The notes beneath the pieces are model-generated. The model searched no databases. It was not told the DNA's origin and was given only the letters and a program-made list of their open reading frames with translations. From contig NZ_CP079946.1 of assembly GCF_019968905.1 (NCBI RefSeq), forward strand, positions 5,022,001-5,086,000: DNA of 64,000 nt. Reading direction: 5' to 3'. Below, in pieces: positions 48,464 through 55,179 of the stretch; position 1 is the stretch's first letter; each line of letters starts with the position of its first letter. Position numbers and translations under genes: made by a program. Source of the DNA: Corallococcus sp. EGB (GTDB lineage: Bacteria > Myxococcota > Myxococcia > Myxococcales > Myxococcaceae).

Positions 48464-49402
48464 GTGATTCAGAAGCCCGAAGTGCGCAGCGTGGATGCGA
48501 ATGGACAGGCGACGTGGAGCGGCGTGGCGGGCGTGGGGTTCAGGCTGCTGCCGGGAGAGCGCAACGTGCAGCGCTATCCCGTGAACGTCGTGTTGAACGG
48601 CAACGCCAACAAGCCGGAGACGGTGGCGGGGCCCACGTTCGACACGCACGGCACGCTCATCACGAGCGTGCAGGTTGTCGGCGGCCAGACGGGGGATGAG
48701 TGGTTCCTGGCCATGATGCCTACGGAGGCAGACAAGAGCCTGCCCGCGCATCGGACCAACAGGGACGGGTTCCTCGCGCTGGGGACGCGAGAGCCGCACG
48801 TCCTCTTCGACCTGGACACGGACGACGACGACACGCGGAAGTTGATGAAGTCCGACGACGCGGGAACGTTGGGAAACAACTTCGTCTACATCGACACGGG
48901 CTATACGCAGCGGCCCCGCCTGGGCACCGGGAGCGAAGGCGGGCCGGACGCAGAGAAGGCCGCCGCGTTCCTGGGCTACGCGTTCGACCTGCGCGGATTC
49001 TCGCATGTCCTCTTCACCGTGGAGTCGGTGTGCACGGCGGACTACTCGGACGACCCCCAGACGGCAATCATCCCGGCCGTGGACCTGTGCGCCGCGCCGG
49101 GTCTGCTCGCACGCACGTTCCGCACGGTGAAGGCGGGCACGGCCGGCAACGTCGGAGGCGCGGGCGTCTCCCCTGCCCCGCTCGCTCCGGTGGTGTACGG
49201 CGGCAAGGCGCGGCGGAGCGCGAGCATCCTCCTGGGCGCGGCTGAGTCGTCGCAGTCCCTCGCGGACACCGACCGCGCCGGGCCGCTCTTCCCGGCCGCG
49301 AAGTTCCGCCTGATCACGAGCAACCCGTGGGGCAAGGACGCAGGGGGGGGGAACATCTGGGACAGCGCCTGGCGGATGCGGCTCACCGCCCAGGCGTGGT
49401 GA
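48464..49402 (+). CDS. Second virion protein candidate, 312 residues
   Basis: GTG at 48464 has AGGGAGG seven bases upstream. The protein is beta-rich and acidic (DLDTDDDDTRK), without a signal or enzyme motif, and has FLGYAFDLRGFSHVLFTVE in its middle. It might be a penton, spike or second capsid protein. No family recognised. Confidence 0.6.
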   Translation: MIQKPEVRSVDANGQATWSGVAGVGFRLLPGERNVQRYPVNVVLNGNANKPETVAGPTFDTHGTLITSVQVVGGQTGDEWFLAMMPTEADKSLPAHRTNRDGFLALGTREPHVLFDLDTDDDDTRKLMKSDDAGTLGNNFVYIDTGYTQRPRLGTGSEGGPDAEKAAAFLGYAFDLRGFSHVLFTVESVCTADYSDDPQTAIIPAVDLCAAPGLLARTFRTVKAGTAGNVGGAGVSPAPLAPVVYGGKARRSASILLGAAESSQSLADTDRAGPLFPAAKFRLITSNPWGKDAGGGNIWDSAWRMRLTAQAW

Positions 49403-49415
49403 GGAGGACAAGCCC

Positions 49416-50024
49416 ATGAACATCTCGCTGGCGGACGTGCAGAAGATGGACGCGCTCCAGAAGAAGGTGCTGGAGCAAATCGAGGAGGGCGAGAGGTGGA
49501 TCGCCACCATCACCACCGTGGACGCGGTGATTGGGTGGCTGCCGAGTTGGACGCCCGTGGGCGCCGTGCGTGACCTCGCAATCACCGACACGCAGCGCCA
49601 GCAGATGGGGGCCGTCAAGGCGGCCCGCGAGCAGTACGCGCGCTGGACCACGGTCCAACGCGCTTGGGCGGAGCGCGGCACCAACGACAACGGCCGGGCC
49701 TATCCGGTGAAGGAATGGCTTGAGCTGGGCGACGCGTACGGCTCCCAACTCGCATCCGCGCTGGGCGCGTTCTGGGACGCATCGCCGTTGCTGAACGGCG
49801 TCCAGGGCACTGCGGCTGAAGTGCAGCTGCAAGCTGAAGCGGTGGTGGAGGAAGTGAAGAAGGACGTTGCAGAGCTGGCGGAGTCCGCGAAGAAAACGTT
49901 CACGCTGTCCACCAAGGCGAAGGTTGGCCTGGTGGTCGTGGGCGTCCCCCTTGGCCTGGGCCTCATCGGCCTGGGCCTCAACAGCATCCCGGGCTTTGGC
50001 CTGGTGAAGAAGGTGCTCCCATGA
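49416..50024 (+). CDS. Provirus protein with C-terminal membrane span
   Basis: A 202-residue, helical protein, with a coiled-coil region (AEVQLQAEAVVEEVKKDVAE) before a C-terminal span (VGLVVVGVPLGLGLIGLGL). ATGA overlap with the lysin gene. Likely a virion membrane protein. Confidence 0.65.
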   Translation: MNISLADVQKMDALQKKVLEQIEEGERWIATITTVDAVIGWLPSWTPVGAVRDLAITDTQRQQMGAVKAAREQYARWTTVQRAWAERGTNDNGRAYPVKEWLELGDAYGSQLASALGAFWDASPLLNGVQGTAAEVQLQAEAVVEEVKKDVAELAESAKKTFTLSTKAKVGLVVVGVPLGLGLIGLGLNSIPGFGLVKKVLP

Positions 50025-50644
50025 TTCTTGAAGCGCTGGGGCTCACTGCCGTTGCTGCGGCGGGCGCCCCGAAGGTCGTGAACAAGGTGCGTCCGAAGGT
50101 GGACCTGGTGGCGGGCCTCACGCTCGCGCAGCTCCGCGCCATCATGCCGAACCTCGCGGAAGCGAAGGCGGTGGAGTACCTGCCCCTTTTGGCGAAGGCG
50201 ATGAACGAGGCGGGGATCAACACGCCCCTCCGCCGTGCGGGCTTCCTCGCGCAGCTCGCGCACGAGTCGGGCGAGTTCCGGTGGATGGAAGAGATTGCCG
50301 ACGGCACCGCGTACGAGGGTCGCAAGGACCTGGGCAACACGCAGCCTGGGGACGGCGCGCGCTACAAGGGGCGCGGCCCCATCCAGCTGACGGGCCGCGC
50401 GAACTACCGCGCCGCAGGTGCGGCGCTCGGCCTGGACCTGGAGGGCAACCCCGACCAGGCGAAGACGCCCGCCGTCGGGTTCCGCGTCGCGTCCTGGTAC
50501 TGGACGAGCAAGAGCATCAACCCCCTGGCCGATGCGCGCGACCTGGTGGGGATGACGAAGAAGGTGAACGGCGGCACCAACGGGCTTGAGGACCGCAAGA
50601 AGTATTACGAGCGCGCCTTGCGCGTGCTGGGGGTGGCCGCTTGA
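50021..50644 (+). CDS. GH19 family endolysin
   Basis: The 207-residue protein has the glycoside hydrolase 19 lysozyme pattern: HESGEF (residues 81-86, probable catalytic Glu82), YEGRKDLGNTQPGDGARYKG and RGPIQLTGRANY. The first 20 residues are hydrophobic (MILEALGLTAVAAAGAP), possibly a signal or anchor. GH19 lysins cleave peptidoglycan for phage release. Its presence argues against a filamentous phage. Confidence 0.92.
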   Translation: MILEALGLTAVAAAGAPKVVNKVRPKVDLVAGLTLAQLRAIMPNLAEAKAVEYLPLLAKAMNEAGINTPLRRAGFLAQLAHESGEFRWMEEIADGTAYEGRKDLGNTQPGDGARYKGRGPIQLTGRANYRAAGAALGLDLEGNPDQAKTPAVGFRVASWYWTSKSINPLADARDLVGMTKKVNGGTNGLEDRKKYYERALRVLGVAA

Positions 50645-50904
50645 GCCCCGAGACAGCCGAGCTGTTGAAGATGGTCGGCATGGCGGTGGGCTCCGGCATG
50701 ACCGGCTTCCTGGCGCAGACGCGTGTCGTCCGTCGGCGGCTCGCGAAGCTGGAGCGCACCGTCAAGAAGATGGGTGGAGAGCTGGAGGACACGCGCGCCG
50801 AGGTGGTGGAGCTGCGCGACACGACCGCCCGCCGGTTCGCCCTGGTGCAGGCCGCATTCCGGCGGTTCGGTCGCGCCCTGCACGTCCACCCGCAGCCGAA
50901 GTAG
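50641..50904 (+). CDS. Small membrane/coiled-coil lysis protein candidate
   Basis: 87 residues starting with TTG overlapping the lysin stop. A hydrophobic N-terminal stretch (LLKMVGMAVGSGMTGFLA) is followed by a coiled coil rich in Arg and Glu (LAKLERTVKKMGGELED). The shape is like a holin or an Rz-type accessory, and its place next to the lysin supports this. Confidence 0.6.
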   Translation: MSPETAELLKMVGMAVGSGMTGFLAQTRVVRRRLAKLERTVKKMGGELEDTRAEVVELRDTTARRFALVQAAFRRFGRALHVHPQPK

Positions 50905-50941
50905 CAGCACCCTCCCCTTCCCGTAGTCCCCAGAGGCCCCG

Positions 50942-51469
50942 ATGCCCGAGCCCATCGAAGCGAACGAAGAACTGGAAGTGATGACGACGACGGAGAGCGG
51001 CCCCGCCGTGGAGCTGCGCGCGTTCAAGCCGCTGCCGGTGCCCGAGCTGGCGGCGGAGCCAGTGACGGAGCCCATGGGCACGCTCACCACGGAGGTCCCG
51101 GTGGAGGAGCCGCGCCAGGGCCTGGTGTCCGCGCGCATGGCGGCCGTCTTCGCGACCCTGGCCAGCGTCGGCGCGTTCCTGGCGGGCATCCTGCCCGTGC
51201 CCTACAACCTGGCCCTGGGCGTCCTGGCGATGGTCCTCGCGGCAGTTGCTGGCGTGGCCACGACCATCCCCAGCATCACGACGGGCGCGCCCGTCGTGAA
51301 GGCGAGCGTTGCGGTGCCCTGCCTCGCGGTGGCAACCATCCTCGCGCAGTTCGCGCAGACGCTGGCGGACGGACCCGTGCGCGGCCTGGTGCTCGCGGGC
51401 GCGGTCGCGCTGTTCGGCCTGGCTGGTGTCCCCTTCCCGTCCAACCTGGGCCAGCACAAGGGCGGCTGA
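50942..51469 (+). CDS. Multi-span membrane protein, holin candidate
   Basis: The first 60 residues are acidic and Pro-rich; then about four hydrophobic segments follow to the end (VFATLASVGAFLAGILPV; LALGVLAMVLAAVAGVA; VPCLAVATILAQFA; LVLAGAVALFGLAGV). It is the last gene of the structural and lysis operon. Holin is a reasonable guess. Confidence 0.6.
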   Translation: MPEPIEANEELEVMTTTESGPAVELRAFKPLPVPELAAEPVTEPMGTLTTEVPVEEPRQGLVSARMAAVFATLASVGAFLAGILPVPYNLALGVLAMVLAAVAGVATTIPSITTGAPVVKASVAVPCLAVATILAQFAQTLADGPVRGLVLAGAVALFGLAGVPFPSNLGQHKGG

Positions 51470-51501
51470 CGCCATCACTGTGGAGCGACTCCGCGCCGCA
51501 C

Positions 51502-51539
51502 CAACGCCCCCCCAGGCCCGCACAGCCTGGGGGGCGTTG
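51502..51539 (+). terminator. Strong terminator after structural/lysis operon
   Basis: CAACGCCCCCCC and AGGC on the left pair with GCCT and GGGGGGCGTTG on the right, a stem of about 15 bp with a loop of about seven bases. It lies 33 bp after the last structural gene and 25 bp before the convergent cargo operon, so it can end both. Confidence 0.8.
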
Positions 51540-51564
51540 TCGTTGCGGAGCACCAGGCGCTGCG

Positions 51565-51948
51565 CTAGGCGTCGTCTTCCGGTTCGTCTACGTAGTCCAG
51601 GGCGGCCTGCACCTGCTCGAGGTAGAGCGGCACCACCTCGACGGCCGCGACCTCTTCGAGCACTTTCCGCGCGCCGGCGAAGTCTCCCGCGTCCTTGAGC
51701 TTGGCCGATGCCACCAGGGCACGCGACAGGCGGCGCGACCCGTCGCGAATGCGCTGAGCGACTTCGCGGAGCAACGCGGCTGCCGTAGTGGGCGCGGCCA
51801 GGGCCTGCTGCGCGTCTGCGGTGCTGATTGCTACCTGTGGCGCCACGCGGATCAGTAGCTCGCGCAGGTCATCGGTCACCGGCAGAGCTGCGTCGGTCGC
51901 GTGCTGGGCGCCCAGTTCGCGCACCCTGTCCCAGTCACCCGGAATCAC
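51565..51948 (-). CDS. DUSAM-domain protein
   Basis: The sequence DWDRVRELG, then LTDDLRELLIRVAPQVAIS-like text, IRDGSRRLSRAL and AGARKVLEEVAAVEVVPLYLEQ match the DUSAM domain that I know from Stigmatella and Myxococcus paralog families. GTG at 51948 is preferred because it overlaps the lipoprotein stop as GTGA; an earlier ATG at 51990 is possible. Function of the domain is unknown. Together with the lipoprotein it forms a two-gene leftward cargo operon. Confidence 0.75.
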   Translation of the reverse strand: MIPGDWDRVRELGAQHATDAALPVTDDLRELLIRVAPQVAISTADAQQALAAPTTAAALLREVAQRIRDGSRRLSRALVASAKLKDAGDFAGARKVLEEVAAVEVVPLYLEQVQAALDYVDEPEDDA

Positions 51949-52373
51949 CCTCGCCCATCCTTGCCTTGCTTGCACATCTCGAACGGCCATGCGTGCTGCC
52001 CCTTGCACCGCTCCATGCACGCGTTGCAGTCGCCCGTCCACCTGGGCTTTTTTTGGCCCGCGCACAGCGTGTAGACGTCGATGCAGTGCTGTCGCCACCC
52101 TTCGTCCGGGTCGTCCTTCTCGGCGGCCTTTTGGAGTTCCCGAGCGCCCTGCATCAGCGTGATGGCCTCGCTTTGAGTCATCCCGCAGGCCTCCGCGGAC
52201 TTGAACTTCTTGAGGCAGCAGACGGTGCTTAAGTCTCCCGGGCGGCATGTATCGGCAGCTTGCGCCAGGTAGTCACCCGTGGTGCGCCGGCCCGTCTCAT
52301 GCGCGGCCGTCGAACATCCGGCGGCCACCACCAGGCCGAACGCTGGGGCAATCCATCGAATCGCACTTAACAT
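51945..52373 (-). CDS. Cys-rich lipoprotein, provirus cargo
   Basis: The start MLSAIRWIAPAFGLVVAAGC ends in a lipobox, with Cys20 acylated. The mature protein is small and has about ten cysteines, including a C-terminal cluster (CIDVYTLCAG, WTGDCNACMERCKG, WPFEMC). I recall such Cys-rich tails in Myxococcus lipoprotein paralogs, some linked to contact-dependent toxins, but this is not established here. It is co-transcribed with a DUSAM protein. Confidence 0.75.
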   Translation of the reverse strand: MLSAIRWIAPAFGLVVAAGCSTAAHETGRRTTGDYLAQAADTCRPGDLSTVCCLKKFKSAEACGMTQSEAITLMQGARELQKAAEKDDPDEGWRQHCIDVYTLCAGQKKPRWTGDCNACMERCKGQHAWPFEMCKQGKDGRG

Positions 52374-52499
52374 GCGAAACCAGATATCACTGCAATACGA
52401 AGAAGTTGAGTAGGCGCAATGCGCGGAGACGTGGGAGGTTGCCCCCTCCCCCACAAGAGGGATGGTGCGCAGGCGCCGCAGGCACTGGAGTGCGCGACC

Positions 52500-52778
52500 A
52501 TGGATGACGACGACACCCCCGCGACACCGAACGAGCTGGTGGCGGAGACTCGCGCGGCCCGGCTGCTGCCCACGGTCTACGTGCTCGACGGTGAGGCGGC
52601 GATCATCGTGGAGGACCGCGAGGGGCTCTACCGCGTTGAGCAGCACCCCCAGGGCATCGGCTGGGCGCAGCGCATCCCATGCGGCGCCCCGGCCGGGACG
52701 AAGGTGGCGAGCCGCGCCGCTGCCCTCCTGCTGCTCCTCGAAACGGGATGGCAGGCGTCGGACGTGACGCTGCACTAG
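52500..52778 (+). CDS. Small provirus protein, unrecognised
   Basis: A 92-residue acidic protein (MDDDDTPATPNELVAETR), beta-rich in its middle (TVYVLDGEAAIIVEDREG). Divergent from the lipoprotein gene. Weakly supported. Confidence 0.5.
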   Translation: MDDDDTPATPNELVAETRAARLLPTVYVLDGEAAIIVEDREGLYRVEQHPQGIGWAQRIPCGAPAGTKVASRAAALLLLLETGWQASDVTLH

Positions 52779-52909
52779 GCGCGGGTTGAAGCGGAACCGT
52801 GGCGCGCCTGGCTGCGGTCCCACCCACTGGAACATGGACGGCTACCCGGGCGGACGGCCGCCGCGTGTGCCGCTTGAGTGGCAGTAAGGGGCCTGACCTT
52901 GGAGAGGCC

Positions 52910-52941
52910 CCCGCCCCCGGCCCAGGGGCGTGGATTGAAAC
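52910..52941 (+). CRISPR. Solitary type I-C-like CRISPR repeat in provirus
   Basis: The last 12 bases are GTGGATTGAAAC, the conserved 3' end of type I-C repeats. Just before it, GCCCC (52913-52917) pairs with GGGGC (52925-52929) around a seven-base loop, as in the I-C repeat stem. The total is 32 bases, the I-C repeat length; the first two bases differ from the usual GT. No second repeat and no cas gene is seen. 42 bases later a hairpin begins. Confidence 0.6.
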
Positions 52942-52983
52942 GCTACCGCCCCGTTGAGGTCGATCCAGCACGCGGAACGACGC

Positions 52984-53012
52984 GGCCCGTCACCCTCACC
53001 AGGTGGCGGGCC
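52984..53012 (+). terminator. Hairpin downstream of the solitary repeat
   Basis: GGCCCG (52984-52989) pairs with CGGGCC (53007-53012), and CACC with GGTG inside. A short T-containing stretch (GAGTTGTTT) follows. It would end a short transcript carrying the CRISPR-like repeat. Confidence 0.6.
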
Positions 53013-53101
53013 GAGTTGTTTCCTGGCGGGCGCATTGCGCCGCCGCGAAAGCCGGGAATTTCGCGCGCCCTTGAATTCTGCCTGGGCGGAGACGTAGCTT
53101 A

Positions 53102-53164
53102 GGGGCAGGCGGTAGGAAACTACTGCCCCAGGGTGAGGCGTTGGACGCGCCTCGAACCCTGGGG
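53102..53164 (+). other. Two mutually exclusive hairpins near the provirus right end
   Basis: GGGGCA (53102-53107) can pair with TGCCCC (53124-53129), closing a GTAG-GAAA-CTAC tetraloop hairpin. The same CCCC can instead join CCCCAGGGT pairing with ACCCTGGGG (53156-53164), with GAGGCG/CGCCTC inside. A switch, a packaging signal or an origin structure are possible. Confidence 0.45.
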
Positions 53165-53359
53165 ACTAACCAGCAGCGGTGGTGGAACACCGAAGCCGGT
53201 TTTCTGGCGGGGACCTGGGTGGAACCGGGAAGCCCTCTAGAGCGCTCCCCATGGACCCCTGAAGCTTTGGATGCCCCTGTCCTTGGGCGAGCTTTCGCGG
53301 CTTGGGAGGACCGTGCGTCCGCCCTTCCCGCTCATGGTGCGCGCCGTGGTAAGAACCGG

Positions 53360-53379
53360 GCCGAAATCGGCACTTTTTT
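53360..53379 (+). terminator. Terminator near attR
   Basis: GCCGA-AA-TCGGC followed by AC and a run of six T (53374-53379). Confidence 0.6.
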
Positions 53380-53406
53380 ACGCCGAAAACTTGCAAAAGT
53401 CGAGGG

Positions 53407-53434
53407 CTCTGACCCCACGCTTCTTATCAGACGT
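53407..53434 (+). other. attR: right junction of the provirus
   Basis: The 18-bp repeat ACGCTTCTTATCAGACGT lies at 53417-53434, matching attL exactly. The left arm here is CTCTGACCCCA, not dif-like, as expected when this arm comes from the viral site. The downstream sequence belongs to the chromosome. Confidence 0.75.
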
Positions 53435-53636
53435 TTCGACCATGGGTTCCCCAGAGATTCCAGGCGCTTCCCCGGCCCGCCCAGGTCCCCATCCGGGCGC
53501 CCCGCAACCAGCCCGCGGCGCTCTTCGCGCCGTGGCCCCCAGTCAGCGAGGCGCCACCGTCACCCATCAACTTCCGCGCTGGGCGGTGGAATCTCGTGCT
53601 TCCCGAGTCCGTGTCCGAAACGTACCTTGCCGCACC
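53435..53636. other. Host flank upstream of lipoprotein gene
   Basis: Nothing recognised. It probably contains the promoter for the downstream lipoprotein gene. Confidence 0.3.
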
Positions 53637-54200
53637 ATGCGCCTCTTCCGACGAACCGGACTCGCCGCGCTGTGCGGCCTCACCGCGGCCCTGCTGACGG
53701 GCTGCCCCGAAAAGACGACCCAGGCTCCCGCGGACGGCGGCGTCACCAGCGCCACGGCGGCCCCGGACGCGGGCCCCGAGGCCGTGGTCTTCACGCTCCA
53801 GTACCAGTCCCCGGATGGCGGCTCCGCGCTCATCCCCCTGGCCCTGGAGGAAAAACCGCTCGTGGAGCCCACCTCCGACCTGGAGCTCCGCAGCAACCTG
53901 GGCCTCAAGAACTACCGCGTCCGGCTGATGGACGAAGCCGACCGGGCCATGGTCTCCGACGACTCCGTCTCCGAGGCCGACGACGGCCTCGTCTACCGCA
54001 TCCACCTGCCGCAGCCGCTCAAGACCGGCTACTCGTACACCCTGGTCGTGGACGCCCAGACGGGCTCGGCCTTCCAGGACTCGCTCGGCCGTGACGTCGA
54101 GGACCTCCGGGCGTCGTTCCAGATCATCGGCGACAAGGAAAAGCCCAAGCCGGCTGCGCCGCCCCCCGCCAAGGGCGGCAAGAAGAAGAAGTCCAGGTAG
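53637..54200 (+). CDS. Predicted lipoprotein
   Basis: A 187-residue protein with signal MRLFRRTGLAALCGLTAALLTGC, lipobox LTGC. The mature part is Pro/Ala-rich at the start and ends in a Pro/Lys-rich tail. The ATG at 53637 is chosen because the signal starts there; the frame upstream crosses attR. Convergent with the DUF3014 gene. No family recognised. Confidence 0.8.
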   Translation: MRLFRRTGLAALCGLTAALLTGCPEKTTQAPADGGVTSATAAPDAGPEAVVFTLQYQSPDGGSALIPLALEEKPLVEPTSDLELRSNLGLKNYRVRLMDEADRAMVSDDSVSEADDGLVYRIHLPQPLKTGYSYTLVVDAQTGSAFQDSLGRDVEDLRASFQIIGDKEKPKPAAPPPAKGGKKKKSR

Positions 54201-54203
54201 CCG

Positions 54204-55088
54204 TCATTCCTGGGCTTCTGACTGCCCCGGCGCCTGGTCCGGCAACGGTTCATGCGTCGCCGGCGCCGGGGTCGGCAGGTTCAGCGCCGTGCGCAGCTCC
54301 CGCAGCTTCGCCTGGATGATCCGCATGTTCCCCGGGCCCATCCGCAGCAGATGCTTCTGGGCCTTGCTGAGGCTTTCCAGCTCCGGCGACGCATAGGCGT
54401 ACAGCGCGCCCTTCGGCTCCACCTCGACCGGTCCCTGGGGCACCGGCACCGCCAGCAGATGCTGGATGGCCCGGCCGAATGCCGTTTCGAAGGTCTGATC
54501 CGGCGGCGCGATCTCCCGCCAGGCCTGATTGATGAGCGGCTTCAGCTCCCGGTACACCATCGCCGCGCCGGACGCGTCCAGCGAGCCCAGCACCCGGGCC
54601 ACCAGGTCGTAGCGCGCGTAGCTCAGCGGCGCGATCTCCGAGCGCCCGTTCGCCCTGGCCGCGCCCACCTGGAACGCCCCCGCGGGCGCCATGAACGACA
54701 GCGAGGTCCGGGGGCTCTCGCCCTCGGCGATGTTGCTCACGGACGCCGTGAACCGGCGCGCCAGGTCTCGCTCCTGGAGCCACCGGGCCAGCTCCGGGTC
54801 CACCGACAGCTTGCCCACCAGGTCGCGGATCCGGCCGTCGCTCTCCGGCAGTGACACCTCCGGTGGCGCCTCCGCCACGCCCGCGTCCACCACCGGCGGA
54901 GCCGTCACCACGGGAGGCGGCTCCGACTGGCGCTTCAAGCCGAAGTACGACGCCACCACGCCCACGACCATCAGGGCGATCAGGATGGCCGCGACCTTGC
55001 CCCGAGAGGGAGCCTTGGGCGGCTCGGTCTGTTGCGGCGGCGGTGGAACTCCTCCGGGCCCTTGATTCACGAAATTCGGATCGCTCAT
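54204..55088 (-). CDS. DUF3014 family protein, single membrane anchor
   Basis: The N-terminus is Pro-rich and followed by a membrane span (VAAILIALMVVGVVASYFGL). The rest matches DUF3014: SDGRIRDLVGKL, RFTASVSNIAEG, SYARYDLVARVLGSLD, and the end ESLSKAQKHLLRMGPGN. ATG at 55088 (MSDPNFVNQG) is preferred to the longer frame. Function is unknown; the bulk is probably periplasmic. Confidence 0.85.
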   Translation of the reverse strand: MSDPNFVNQGPGGVPPPPQQTEPPKAPSRGKVAAILIALMVVGVVASYFGLKRQSEPPPVVTAPPVVDAGVAEAPPEVSLPESDGRIRDLVGKLSVDPELARWLQERDLARRFTASVSNIAEGESPRTSLSFMAPAGAFQVGAARANGRSEIAPLSYARYDLVARVLGSLDASGAAMVYRELKPLINQAWREIAPPDQTFETAFGRAIQHLLAVPVPQGPVEVEPKGALYAYASPELESLSKAQKHLLRMGPGNMRIIQAKLRELRTALNLPTPAPATHEPLPDQAPGQSEAQE

Positions 55089-55179
55089 GACGCCGAACCT
55101 TACAGACAGCCCTGCCGCCCATTCCAAGCGTGTTCGAACTCCCGTACGCAGTTCGATATTTGAGCGGAGGATGTGAGGC

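Larger units (their letters stand above)
52779..53416. other. Provirus right end without genes
   Basis: No credible CDS. It holds an isolated CRISPR-like repeat (52910-52941), a terminator-like hairpin (52984-53012), a copy of the GCGCATTGCGC motif (53030-53040), two mutually exclusive hairpins (53102-53164) and a terminator with T-run (53360-53379). The open frame at 52878-53102 lacks features of a real gene. Confidence 0.55.
35131..53434. mobile_element. Integrated provirus, probably tailless and membrane-containing, Xer-integrated
   Basis: An 18-bp perfect direct repeat, ACGCTTCTTATCAGACGT, bounds the element at 35131-35148 and 53417-53434. Inside are an HUH Rep, a leftward repressor operon, a FtsK/HerA-type packaging ATPase next to a 485-residue capsid candidate, many one-span membrane proteins and a GH19 lysin. 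There is no terminase, portal, tail or integrase gene that I can recognise. The gene set most resembles PM2-like (corticovirus) or PRD1-like viruses, but no sequence relationship was computed. Size is 18.3 kb. Flanking genes are intact and intergenic to it. Confidence 0.85.

Noticed and set aside
52910..52941. A true CRISPR array
   Set aside because: Only one repeat unit is present and there is no spacer-repeat periodicity or cas gene.
52878..53102. A coding frame across the CRISPR-like repeat
   Set aside because: Low-complexity Arg/Pro composition and no ribosome site; it covers two structured elements.
53070..53172. A tRNA gene near attR
   Set aside because: The text GTAGCTTAGGGGCAGG and a TCGAACC stretch looked tRNA-like, but no acceptor stem or T-stem can be formed.
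53166..53396. A 76-codon minus-strand frame at the provirus right end
   Set aside because: No ribosome site, no motif and a terminator runs through it.
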